From Bacteroides sp. (GTDB taxonomy: Bacteria; Bacteroidota; Bacteroidia; Bacteroidales; Bacteroidaceae), in NCBI GenBank assembly GCA_017471925.1, contig JAFURM010000055.1, positions 114,938 through 178,937 on the forward strand: DNA of 64,000 bases, read 5' to 3'. Of this stretch, positions 13,706 to 22,311 are shown one piece after another. The position numbers were made by a program, and so were the translations under genes. The first letter of the stretch is position 1. Each line of letters begins with the position of its first letter. The notes beneath the pieces are model-generated. The model was not told the DNA's origin and made no database searches. It saw only the letters and a list, made by a program, of their open reading frames with translations.

Positions 13706-16132
13706 ATGACAACAAGACGAAAACAGGAAGGACTTCCGATAGCCATGCGACTTTTCCTGCTATTTGCCGGCATGGGCATCCTGACAGCAAACGGCCTCCA
13801 TGCTCAGAACGAGCAACGCTTCTCCCTGAGCGGACAGGTACAGTCTACGCATGGCTGTCCGTTGCCTGGTGCCCATGTGAAACTCACGGGCAGGCACGCT
13901 GACGGTCAATGGTATGGCATGGCGGCCGATAGCGTCGGACGTTTTTCCCTTCTATTGCCATCCGGGACCTATCAGCTGGAGATTTCTTTCGTAGGTTATG
14001 CCACCCACGCCGCAACCGTGGAGATAAAGGAGGAGGTCCGCCTACCGCTCATCCGACTGCAGGAAGAGAGCAAGATGATGGAGGAGGTGGTGGTGACGGC
14101 CCGCACCGTGACCTATCACAGTAAAGGTTATGTGGCCGACATAGCTGCCAATCCCCGCTTCCGCAACAAGCATCTTGACGAGGTGCTCAATGCCTTGCCC
14201 GGTATCTCCGTCTCCGAACAGAAGGGGCTGCAAGTCTATGGCGAAGGAGTAAGAGAGGTCTACCTGAACGGCCACAAACTGCGCATGAATGGTACAGAGC
14301 TATCGAACTACCTGAAGACACTGGATGCCAGGCAGGTGAAGCAGGTGGAAGTGGTGAGCGACTCAGGCGTAGAGGAAGCGGCCGCTTCCATGGGAGGCAG
14401 CATCATCCGGATTACGGCCCCCAACCCCGAAACAGGCGGACGGCTCAACCTCTCGGCCAGGAACCTCACCGGACGTAACCAGCACACCTATGGTCTCACT
14501 GCCGCCACACAGGTGAGGCTCAGCAAGGCGTGGGGAGCCTACTTCCGTGGCGGCACATTCGACGGCTGGCGGCGCGACGGCAGCCGCACGGTGACAACAT
14601 TTCATGAGACGGGCGAACAGCGTGTTTATGAATCGACCGGCAAGCGCAACACCCGCCACAACTACAACTTCAACGGCGGTTTCACCTTTGACCCTGATGC
14701 ACGCAACCTCTTTGCCCTGGATGCCTCCTACAACACCAACAAGGCTTCCGTCCCCCACCATCACACCACAGTCCAATGGTTAGAGGGAACATGCCTGCCC
14801 GTAGCAAGTGGCGGTATGGACAAGGAGCGTACCTACCAACGAGCCAACTTCTCCCTGAGCTATACCCGAAAGTTGGAGGACAACGGCAGACTGGACGTAA
14901 AGGCCGGCTATCTGCTGAACACTGTGGACGACGATGAATACCAACGGTTTGACTACACCGATAGCGACCGCCTGCAACACAACCAGCTGACGTTTGAAAG
15001 AAATCGTGCCTTCAATTTCCGCACGGACTACAAGCGTCCCCTGGATTTCCTGAACAGTACATTCACGGCCGGAATCTCCTATCTTCGTTTGCATAACGAG
15101 GATGACACCGACTATGTCCTGCTGCATAATGATGAACGCGACAACCGGCGTAGCTACACCGACCTATACAGCTATCGGGAGGAGGTGATGGCTGCCTATG
15201 CCGACTATGCCTTCAAGATGAAACGGTTCAGTTTCAGCCTAGGACTGCGCATAGAGCATTCCGACATTTCGCCACGCTCTTCCACCAATCCCGAGCGAAA
15301 CCAGGACAACCGCTATACAGACTTTTTCCCCGGCGCGAACCTCTCCTATTCCCTGAACAAAGAGAAGGGACACAACCTGCGGCTGGCCTATAACCGCACC
15401 ATCTCACGCCCCAGGATGTCGGAGTTGAACCCTTTAGTGAGACGCCTCAGCGAATACAGCTACACCACAGGAAATCCTCTGCTGGAAGCATCATACGGCC
15501 ATCACCTGACGCTGACCTCCACCTGGTTTGACCAATATATCCTGCGCATAAAATATTCCCGATACAGAAACGGTACCGTGTCCGTGGTGGAAAACCGGGA
15601 AGGAAGCATTTGGAACTCCTACCAAAACGGGAACAAGGGGAAATGGCTGTCGGTTTATGCCGAAGTGCCCGTAACGTTAGGCAACTGGGGAAACCTGCGT
15701 CTCTCTGCCTACTATAGACATGCCAACAACCATTTCCAAGCACACAGGAACAGCTCCAACAACTGGCTTCTTCAAGCCTCGGGCAACTTCCGCCTACCAG
15801 GCAACATCACCTTTTCTGCCTCCTGTGCCCACAACTTCTATTCACGCGGCCTCTACACCAAACAACTCTCACGCCCCAATGTAGACTGTTCGCTCAACAA
15901 GAGCTTTCCTCGAAGCGGATGGCGTGCCGGATTGACCTTCATGGACCTCTTCAACTCCTGGAACTGTGGCAGCGAGTCTTTCAACCACGACTTCTATCAA
16001 CGCACCGGCAGCACCACTCACAACTTCATCGTGGCACTCACCCTAAACTACACACTTCGATGGGGGCAGAAGAGCAACGTACGCCAAAGCGTTTCCGATA
16101 GCCCCGGAAGCCAAAGAATTGAGACACAATAA
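13706..16132 (+). CDS. outer-membrane beta-barrel protein, TonB-dependent-receptor-like (barrel 4)
   Basis: 808 aa. The signal peptide extends to NGLHAQ after a longer basic N-terminus, followed by the regulatory-like domain (LSGQVQSTHGCPLPGAHVKL), TonB-box-like EEVVVTA, plug-like part and OMP_b-brl_3 barrel. It ends RWGQKSNVRQSVSDS, so it lacks the common SSGN.EESGRF tail of barrels 1 and 2. It is followed by regulator 3 on the same strand after 63 bases, and diverges from the two 31-aa peptide genes. The promoter shares the operator-like element of barrels 1 and 2. Cargo unknown. Confidence 0.9.
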   Translation: MTTRRKQEGLPIAMRLFLLFAGMGILTANGLHAQNEQRFSLSGQVQSTHGCPLPGAHVKLTGRHADGQWYGMAADSVGRFSLLLPSGTYQLEISFVGYATHAATVEIKEEVRLPLIRLQEESKMMEEVVVTARTVTYHSKGYVADIAANPRFRNKHLDEVLNALPGISVSEQKGLQVYGEGVREVYLNGHKLRMNGTELSNYLKTLDARQVKQVEVVSDSGVEEAAASMGGSIIRITAPNPETGGRLNLSARNLTGRNQHTYGLTAATQVRLSKAWGAYFRGGTFDGWRRDGSRTVTTFHETGEQRVYESTGKRNTRHNYNFNGGFTFDPDARNLFALDASYNTNKASVPHHHTTVQWLEGTCLPVASGGMDKERTYQRANFSLSYTRKLEDNGRLDVKAGYLLNTVDDDEYQRFDYTDSDRLQHNQLTFERNRAFNFRTDYKRPLDFLNSTFTAGISYLRLHNEDDTDYVLLHNDERDNRRSYTDLYSYREEVMAAYADYAFKMKRFSFSLGLRIEHSDISPRSSTNPERNQDNRYTDFFPGANLSYSLNKEKGHNLRLAYNRTISRPRMSELNPLVRRLSEYSYTTGNPLLEASYGHHLTLTSTWFDQYILRIKYSRYRNGTVSVVENREGSIWNSYQNGNKGKWLSVYAEVPVTLGNWGNLRLSAYYRHANNHFQAHRNSSNNWLLQASGNFRLPGNITFSASCAHNFYSRGLYTKQLSRPNVDCSLNKSFPRSGWRAGLTFMDLFNSWNCGSESFNHDFYQRTGSTTHNFIVALTLNYTLRWGQKSNVRQSVSDSPGSQRIETQ

Positions 16133-16166
16133 ATCTGGATTACGCGGATAAAACGAATAAATCCAT

Positions 16167-16174
16167 TACTTTTG
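16167..16174 (+). promoter_or_regulatory. -7 element of regulator 3
   Basis: TACTTTTG fits TAnnTTTG and lies 21 bases before the start at 16196, so regulator 3 can be transcribed apart from barrel 4. Confidence 0.5.
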
Positions 16175-16195
16175 CAGAAATTTGTGGAAAAGACT

Positions 16196-17296
16196 ATGCG
16201 TAAAATACTTCTATATTTCTTTTTAATGCCCTTGCTGGGAGTGGTGTCCTGCAATGAAAGCCCCGTATCGGCCGAAGCCGGTCAAGAAGCGATAGAGAAT
16301 CACGGTACAAGGCTACTCAACCTGGCAAACAGCTACAGAAGCCTTTACCTGTACGAAAAGAGCAGGGAAATCCCCCTGGCTGAAATAGACTCCTTGTTCT
16401 GCCTGGCCGAGGAATGGGGACGCGAGCAACAGGACACCGCATTCTGGATAGAGGCCCTGCTGTTGCATGCCAAAACGGGGCTGACGAAATGGGAGAAAAA
16501 GGTTGAGATGTCGGAACTGGCTCTGAGCCTGGCACGCAACGCAAGAAACCGGAAATGGGAGCATGAGGCACTGGTGGGACTGATGGGCTGCTATATAGGA
16601 GCGGACAATGCAAAGTTTCGCACCTATGCCGAGCAACGTCTGCACATGCTAATGGATACGCTGCCGGAACACTCCATCTACATGAACCGCGCTACCATCT
16701 ACCAATATATAGGGATGAAAGACTCGGCAAGGTATTGCCGGCACATGGCTGATTCCCTCTCCGTTGTCTACAAGGCAGAGCAGAAGAGACGTGCGGAACG
16801 AGCCGTCCAGTGGCGCAACGGGCTGTTGCTACTGGCTTTCCTGCTGGCCGGAGCGGCCCTCTGTTACACCTATTGCAAACTGAAAAGAAGAGAGAGGGAA
16901 CTGCAGGAACTGAAAAAACGGCTGGAGATGTTGGCTTCCGAGAGTAGCGTATGCACCAAGATAAAGCAGATTATCAACGACTTCCGCCAATACGAAAAGT
17001 CCGATAGTTGCATGACCGATGAAGACTGGCGGCAGCTGTTGAGCGAACAGGATGCCCAATGCGGCGGCCTGCTCTCCCGCCTGCACCAGCAACACAATCT
17101 CTCCCTCGCCGAACTCTCCATCTGCTGCCTCTGCCTGCTCGGCATACCGGCCTCCTACCAGCGTTATCTCCTGGAATGTTCACGCGATTCGGTCTATCGC
17201 AAGCAATATGCCATACTGGAACGCATGGGTATTCCCCGCAAATCCATTGCCTTGAAGGATTACCTGAATGGCATGAAGAGTGGAAAGTGTTCTTGA
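16196..17296 (+). CDS. membrane-spanning regulator with C-terminal HTH (regulator 3, short form)
   Basis: 366 aa, start set at MRKILLYFFLMPLLGVVSC, which gives a lipobox (GVVSC). The helical periplasmic part (about 25-200) is much shorter than in regulators 1 and 2. One membrane segment lies near 208-227 (LLLLAFLLAGAALCYTYC), followed by a coiled coil and a C-terminal HTH-like region (LSLAELSICCLCLLGIPAS). The ending differs from the shared KGKLRNLLKSI of the other two. It lies downstream of barrel 4 rather than divergent from it. By family it should be a transmembrane one-component regulator of its barrel; ligand unknown. Confidence 0.85.
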   Translation: MRKILLYFFLMPLLGVVSCNESPVSAEAGQEAIENHGTRLLNLANSYRSLYLYEKSREIPLAEIDSLFCLAEEWGREQQDTAFWIEALLLHAKTGLTKWEKKVEMSELALSLARNARNRKWEHEALVGLMGCYIGADNAKFRTYAEQRLHMLMDTLPEHSIYMNRATIYQYIGMKDSARYCRHMADSLSVVYKAEQKRRAERAVQWRNGLLLLAFLLAGAALCYTYCKLKRRERELQELKKRLEMLASESSVCTKIKQIINDFRQYEKSDSCMTDEDWRQLLSEQDAQCGGLLSRLHQQHNLSLAELSICCLCLLGIPASYQRYLLECSRDSVYRKQYAILERMGIPRKSIALKDYLNGMKSGKCS

Positions 17297-17325
17297 TGCA
17301 GAAGCCTGCCCATACCCGACAATGA

Positions 17326-17398
17326 CAAGGCACGGACCGCGCGATGGACTACGGAGCCTGAAGGCTTTTCCGTATCGTTTCGTGCAATCCGTGCCTTG
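17326..17398. terminator. nested inverted repeat between convergent genes
   Basis: CAAGGCACGGA (17326-17336) pairs with TCCGTGCCTTG (17388-17398). Inside, ACGGAGCCT pairs imperfectly with AGGCTTTTCCGT. It sits between the ends of regulator 3 and pepD and may act as a two-way terminator, though there is no strong T-run. Its outer arms share GGCACGGA and AATCCGTGCC with the element at 13075-13135. Confidence 0.5.
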
Positions 17399-17447
17399 GA
17401 AGTATGGCCTCACCAACTGCCGGAGAGAGCCGGAGGAAACAGTTTCT

Positions 17448-18905
17448 TTACTTCTCAGGGGTCTGTTCCAACGTTGCGATGAGGAAGTCATAGAACTTGG
17501 GAACTGAGGGGATATAGGCCCGCTCGTCGGGAGAGTGGGGAGAGCGGAGCGTGGGGCCGAAGGAAATCATGTCCAGACCCGGGCAGTTGGCACCGATGAT
17601 GCCACACTCCAATCCGGCATGAATGACCTTGACGGCAGGTTCTACGCCAAACTGCTGCTTGTAGGAAAGCTTCATGGCATGGAGAATGGGAGAATCCACG
17701 TTGGGTTGCCAGCCGCTATAGCCGCCACTGAAAGTCACCTTCATGCCGGCCATGGAGAAGCAGGCCTGCAGGCTGTCGGCCAGATAGTCCTTCATGGTGT
17801 CGCACGAACTGCGGGCCAGGATGCTGATTTTCACCTCACCGCCAATCACTGTCACGATGGCCAGGTTGGAAGAGGTTTCCACGGTGTCGGGGATGGTGGG
17901 AATCATGCGGGTCACACCGTTCTGACAAGCCATCAGCACGTTGATGACGTTGTCCTGAATCTCCTCGGGAACAACGGCAGCGGGAACATCCGTCTCTTCC
18001 ACTGTCAGCGTGATGCCGCTCTCAATGGGGGCATACTCGGCATTGAGTTGAGCCTCGTATTCATGGATATAGTCATCCAGTCCATCCATATCCTCGGGAT
18101 TGAAGAGCATCACGGCATGGGCCTCACGCGGAATGGCATTGCGCATGTTGCCGCCTTCGAAAGAGGAGAGCTGACTGTCGAACTCCACAAGCAGGTCATG
18201 AGCCACGCGGGCCAGCAGTTTGTTGGCATTGCCACGACCTTCGTTGATTTCCAGGCCGGAGTGTCCGCCACGCAGTCCCTTCAGTGTCAACTTGCGAGCT
18301 ACGAAGCCCTCCATGGGTGCCTCTTCCTTGTAGGACATGGTGGCCGTAATGTCCAGACCTCCGGCACAGCCGATGTAAAGTTCACCTTCGTCCTCGGAGT
18401 CCAGATTCAGCAGGATTTCGCCCTGCAGCGTGCCCGGTTTCAGGCCAAACGCGCCATACATGCCGGTCTCTTCGTCCTTGGTAATCAGCACCTCGATGGG
18501 GCCGTGTTTCAGGGTGTTGTCCTCCAGCACAGCCATGGCAGCTGCCACGCCCAGGCCGTTGTCGGCACCGAGGGTGGTGCCACGAGCCTTCACCCATTCG
18601 CCGTCAATGTAGGTTTCGATGGGGTCCTTGGTGAAGTCATGAACGGTGTCGTTGTTCTTTTGGGGCACCATATCCATGTGGGCCTGCAGAATAACGCCCT
18701 TGCGGTTCTCCATGCCCGGAGTGGCCGGCTTACGGATGATGACATTGCCCACTTCGTCCACGAATGACTCCAACCCCAGTTCTTTGCCGAAGCCTACGAG
18801 GAACTCTGTGATTTTCTCCATGTGTCCTGACGGGCGGGGAATGCGGGTCAGGGAATAGAAATGCTTCCACACGTTCTGTGGAGCGAGATTCAAAATTGTG
18901 CTCAT
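17448..18905 (-). CDS. pepD: cytosol non-specific dipeptidase (aminoacyl-histidine dipeptidase, M20C)
   Basis: 485 aa, the usual length. It hydrolyses dipeptides in the cytoplasm using two metal ions. Visible M20 features are HMDMVPQKN (metal His and Asp), LGADNGLGVAAAMAVLED (bridging Asp), and DEETGMYGAFGL (catalytic Glu). A later conserved part is HAGLECG. The start at 18905 (MSTILNLAPQNVWKHF) matches family N-termini; a longer frame would run through the promoter at 18929-18936. It lies downstream of the flippase-like gene on the same strand but has its own promoter. Assignment is firm. Confidence 0.95.
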   Translation of the reverse strand: MSTILNLAPQNVWKHFYSLTRIPRPSGHMEKITEFLVGFGKELGLESFVDEVGNVIIRKPATPGMENRKGVILQAHMDMVPQKNNDTVHDFTKDPIETYIDGEWVKARGTTLGADNGLGVAAAMAVLEDNTLKHGPIEVLITKDEETGMYGAFGLKPGTLQGEILLNLDSEDEGELYIGCAGGLDITATMSYKEEAPMEGFVARKLTLKGLRGGHSGLEINEGRGNANKLLARVAHDLLVEFDSQLSSFEGGNMRNAIPREAHAVMLFNPEDMDGLDDYIHEYEAQLNAEYAPIESGITLTVEETDVPAAVVPEEIQDNVINVLMACQNGVTRMIPTIPDTVETSSNLAIVTVIGGEVKISILARSSCDTMKDYLADSLQACFSMAGMKVTFSGGYSGWQPNVDSPILHAMKLSYKQQFGVEPAVKVIHAGLECGIIGANCPGLDMISFGPTLRSPHSPDERAYIPSVPKFYDFLIATLEQTPEK

Positions 18906-18928
18906 ATTGATATAAAGTTGGTTTTTCG

Positions 18929-18936
18929 CAAAGATA
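18929..18936 (-). promoter_or_regulatory. -7 element of pepD
   Basis: The minus strand reads TATCTTTG, 23 bases upstream of the ATG at 18905. Confidence 0.6.
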
Positions 18937-18973
18937 GGGATTACCTGTGGAATATGCAAATCGCTCTTCTGCC

Positions 18974-19951
18974 TTACCCATTCTTCCACATCAGATGCAG
19001 CCAGCCCCACAGGCCGAGAAGAATGACGAGCAGGGTCTGCACGGCATGCACAATAAGGGCAAAGACGGCCGCATCCACAGCACTCACGCCATAGAGCATC
19101 ATCATGGTGATGACGGCAAAATGCCAGGGGCCTGCCCCGTTGGGCGTGGGCACGATAACGGCAAAGGTGCCGGCCACGAACATCACCATGCCGGCCATGA
19201 ACGAGAGACTGGCCGTGAAGTCAAAGCAATGGAACGTGAGGTAGAAATGATAGAAGTAGCAGAGCCATATTAATAAGGTGTAGAGCAAAAAGAGGGGCAC
19301 ATTTTTCACCTGACGCAAGGAGCGTACGCCCTCCCACACATTGAGTACCGCCCCCTTTACCCGTTCAAAGAAGGCCAGCATACGCAAAAGGTAGAAAAGC
19401 AACACCAGCACACCGGCCACGCAGAACAGGGCCACATAGAACCAAGGGGAAGAGAGCAGATGCATCAGCGAGGGAATCTTGGTGCCCGTTTCCTGGAAAA
19501 AGCGCATGAAGACGGGCATCTGGAAGAGGAACGTCACACCGGTAATGAGCAGGATGCAAAGAGAGTCGATGATGCGCTCGGTGACCACCGTGCCCAAAGA
19601 CTTGCTGAAAGGCACTCCATCATAACGGGCCAGCACACCACAACGCGACACCTCACCCAGCCGGGGCACCACCAGATTGGCGGCATAAGAGAGGAAAATG
19701 GCATCCACACAGTTGCTCCGGCGGGGATGGAGCTGCATAGGCTCCAAGGTCTGCACCCAACGCCAGCCCCGGAACACGTGGCTCATCACGCCGAAGAGCA
19801 ACGATACCGTCATCCACCACCAATCCACCCCGTGGAGCAGCACCTCGCCCACACGGGCAAAATCGAAATCACGATAGACCCAATAGAGGACAAATGCCCC
19901 CAAAATGATGGGTAAGAGTATCTTTCCGGTCTTGTTAAGCCACTTATTCAT
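18974..19951 (-). CDS. flippase-like integral membrane protein (lysylphosphatidylglycerol synthase TM region / UPF0104)
   Basis: 325 aa with seven or eight hydrophobic helices. The family is the AglD/MprF-N-terminal-like one (PF03706), seen in SHVFRGWRWVQTLEPM and FLSYAANLVVPRLGEVSRCG, a conserved loop, and in NGAGPWHFAVITMMMLYGVS near the end. Members act in the inner membrane in lipid-linked or phospholipid translocation, or have unknown roles; no synthase domain is attached here. It is divergent from rsmA. I cannot tell its substrate. Confidence 0.88.
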   Translation of the reverse strand: MNKWLNKTGKILLPIILGAFVLYWVYRDFDFARVGEVLLHGVDWWWMTVSLLFGVMSHVFRGWRWVQTLEPMQLHPRRSNCVDAIFLSYAANLVVPRLGEVSRCGVLARYDGVPFSKSLGTVVTERIIDSLCILLITGVTFLFQMPVFMRFFQETGTKIPSLMHLLSSPWFYVALFCVAGVLVLLFYLLRMLAFFERVKGAVLNVWEGVRSLRQVKNVPLFLLYTLLIWLCYFYHFYLTFHCFDFTASLSFMAGMVMFVAGTFAVIVPTPNGAGPWHFAVITMMMLYGVSAVDAAVFALIVHAVQTLLVILLGLWGWLHLMWKNG

Positions 19952-20005
19952 GCCTGTATCTTAAAATTCTTTGTCGTTCATTCTTCATTCTTCGTCGAAA
20001 AGAAC

Positions 20006-20013
20006 TACCTTTG
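20006..20013 (+). promoter_or_regulatory. -7 element for rsmA
   Basis: TACCTTTG matches TAnnTTTG and lies 28 bases before the chosen rsmA start. The upstream ATG at 20027 would leave only about six bases of leader, which is why I prefer 20042. Confidence 0.55.
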
Positions 20014-20041
20014 CTCTGCAAAAATAATGATTTTGTCAGAC

Positions 20042-20836
20042 ATGAGATTGGTAAAGCCTAAAAAGTTTCTCGGACAGCACTTCCTGAAGGACCTGAAAGT
20101 GGCCCAGGATATCGCCGATACGGTGGATGCCTGTCCCGGATTGCCGGTGCTGGAAGTGGGGCCGGGCATGGGAGTGTTGACGCAGTTCCTCATCAGGAAG
20201 GAGCGCCCCGTCAAGGTGGTCGAGGTGGACTATGAATCGGTGGCCTACCTGCGCGAAAACTTTCCCCAACTGGAGGAGAATATCATCGAAGACGACTTCC
20301 TGAAGATGAACCTCACACGCCTGTTCGACGGCCGTCCCTTTGTACTGACGGGCAACTATCCCTATAACATCTCCAGCCAGATATTCTTCAAGATGCTGGA
20401 GAACAAAGACCTCATTCCCTGCTGTACCGGCATGATACAGAAGGAGGTGGCCGAACGCATGGCAGCCGGTCCCGGAAGCAAGACCTATGGCATCCTCAGT
20501 ATACTGGTACAGGCGTGGTACAAGGTGGAATACCTCTTCACCGTGCACGAGCATGTCTTCAACCCTCCACCCAAGGTGAAGAGCGCCGTCATACGCATGA
20601 CCCGCAACGAAACCACCGACCTGGGATGTGACGAGAAACTTTTCAAGCAGATTGTAAAGACCACCTTCAACCAACGGCGGAAAACCCTGCGCAACTCCAT
20701 CAAGCCCATTCTGGGAGCCGGCTCGCCACTGACCGAAGACCCGCTCTTCGACCGACGTCCCGAACAGCTCTCCGTAGCGGAGTTCATCAGCCTGACCAAC
20801 CGTGTGGAGGAAGAATTGAAACGAAAGGAGCAATAG
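20042..20836 (+). CDS. rsmA: 16S rRNA dimethyladenosine transferase (RsmA/KsgA)
   Basis: 264 aa from MRLVKPKKFLGQHFLKDLK; an in-frame ATG 15 bases upstream (20027) is possible. It dimethylates two adjacent adenines in the terminal hairpin of 16S rRNA during small-subunit assembly, using SAM. The SAM motif is EVGPGMGVLTQF, the acidic EVDYESV follows, and the catalytic motif is NYPYNISSQIFF (family N-L/Y-P-Y-N). FNPPPKVKSAV is also typical. First gene of a co-directional run that continues with mgtE two bases after its stop. Confidence 0.96.
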   Translation: MRLVKPKKFLGQHFLKDLKVAQDIADTVDACPGLPVLEVGPGMGVLTQFLIRKERPVKVVEVDYESVAYLRENFPQLEENIIEDDFLKMNLTRLFDGRPFVLTGNYPYNISSQIFFKMLENKDLIPCCTGMIQKEVAERMAAGPGSKTYGILSILVQAWYKVEYLFTVHEHVFNPPPKVKSAVIRMTRNETTDLGCDEKLFKQIVKTTFNQRRKTLRNSIKPILGAGSPLTEDPLFDRRPEQLSVAEFISLTNRVEEELKRKEQ

Positions 20837-20838
20837 CT

Positions 20839-22185
20839 ATGGAAATGAACGAAGAATACATCGACAAAGTGAGGAATCTCATCGGACAGAAGGATGCCGA
20901 AAACGTCAAGACATTGCTGACAGACCTCCATCCGGCCGACATTGCCGAACTGTGTAACGACCTGGATCCCGAAGAGGCACGCTTTGTCTACCGCCTACTG
21001 GACAACGAGACGGCAGCCGACGTACTGGTAGAAATGGATGAGGACGTGCGCAAGGAGTTCCTGGACCTGTTGCCTTCGGAGACCATTGCCAAACGTTTCG
21101 TGGACTACATGGATACGGACGATGCCGTAGACCTGATGCGCGAGATGGACGAAGACAAGCAGGAGGAGATTCTTTCACACATCGAGGACATCGAGCAGGC
21201 CGGCGACATCGTGGACCTGCTGAAGTATGACGAAGATACCGCCGGTGGTCTGATGGGTACGGAGATGGTGACCGTGAACGAGAACTGGAGTATGCCCGAA
21301 TGCCTGCGCGAAATGCGCCAACAGGCTGAGGAACTGGACGAGATATACTACGTCTATGTGGTGGACGATGACGAACGTCTGCAGGGGGTCTTCCCGCTGA
21401 AGAAGATGATTACATCGCCCTCGGTCTCCAAGGTGAAGCACGTTATGGAGAAAGACCCCATCTCGGTACACGTGGACACTCCCATCGAAGAGGTGGCGCA
21501 GACCATAGAGAAATATGACCTCGTGGCTGTACCCGTGGTGGACAGCATCGGCCGATTGGTGGGACAGATTACCGTGGACGACGTGATGGACGAGGTGCGC
21601 GAACAGTCGGAACGCGACTACCAGCTGGCCTCCGGTCTCTCACAGGACGTGGAGACGGACGACAACGTGATGCGCCAAACCAGTGCCCGCCTGCCGTGGC
21701 TGCTCATCGGCATGTTGGGTGGAATCGGCAGTTCCATGGTATTGGGCAACTTCGACGACATCTTTGCCAACCATCCCGAGATGGCCCTGTTCATTCCTCT
21801 CATCGCCGGTACGGCCGGCAACGTAGGCACCCAGTCTTCGGCCATCGTGGTACAGGGCCTGGCCAACGGCTCGCTGGAGGCCAAGAACGCCTTCAAGCAG
21901 GTGCTGAAAGAGTCCGTAGTGGCCCTCATCAACGCCACCATCATCTCCATGCTGGTCTATGCCTACAACTTCATCATATACGGCGCCACGTCGGTGGTCA
22001 CCTATTCGGTCTCCCTCAGCCTGTTTGCCGTCATCATGTTCGCCTCCATCTTCAGCACCCTGGTGCCCATTACCCTGGAGAAACTGAAGGTGGATCCGGC
22101 CATTGCAACCGGTCCCTTCGTCACCACAACCAATGACCTCATCGGCATGATGCTCTACATGGGAATCACCGTTCTGTTGGCTTAG
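20839..22185 (+). CDS. mgtE: magnesium transporter MgtE
   Basis: 448 aa. In order: an acidic helical N domain (about 1-130), a pair of CBS domains (about 135-255, including DEIYYVYVVDDDERLQGVFP and YDLVAVPVVDSIGRLVGQIT), then a five-helix membrane domain from about 285. The pore signature AGTAGNVGTQSSAIVVQGLA is present. The channel admits Mg2+ and is gated by Mg2+ binding to the cytosolic domains. The start lies two bases after rsmA and its ribosome-binding site (AAGGAG) is inside the rsmA end, so translation is probably coupled. Confidence 0.95.
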   Translation: MEMNEEYIDKVRNLIGQKDAENVKTLLTDLHPADIAELCNDLDPEEARFVYRLLDNETAADVLVEMDEDVRKEFLDLLPSETIAKRFVDYMDTDDAVDLMREMDEDKQEEILSHIEDIEQAGDIVDLLKYDEDTAGGLMGTEMVTVNENWSMPECLREMRQQAEELDEIYYVYVVDDDERLQGVFPLKKMITSPSVSKVKHVMEKDPISVHVDTPIEEVAQTIEKYDLVAVPVVDSIGRLVGQITVDDVMDEVREQSERDYQLASGLSQDVETDDNVMRQTSARLPWLLIGMLGGIGSSMVLGNFDDIFANHPEMALFIPLIAGTAGNVGTQSSAIVVQGLANGSLEAKNAFKQVLKESVVALINATIISMLVYAYNFIIYGATSVVTYSVSLSLFAVIMFASIFSTLVPITLEKLKVDPAIATGPFVTTTNDLIGMMLYMGITVLLA

Positions 22186-22311
22186 AAAGGCTCAAAAACA
22201 GGGAGAAACGAAAAAAAACAGAAGAAAAAGTATGAAGTAAGCATTTTATTTCATTAATTTGTAACCCAATCACCAAGGCAGGAATATCCTGTCACTAATA
22301 AAGTAAATACA

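Noticed and set aside
3346-16132. SusC/SusD transport pairs for the four barrels
   Set aside because: The barrels are about 800 aa, of the OMP_b-brl_3 type, and none is followed by a SusD gene.
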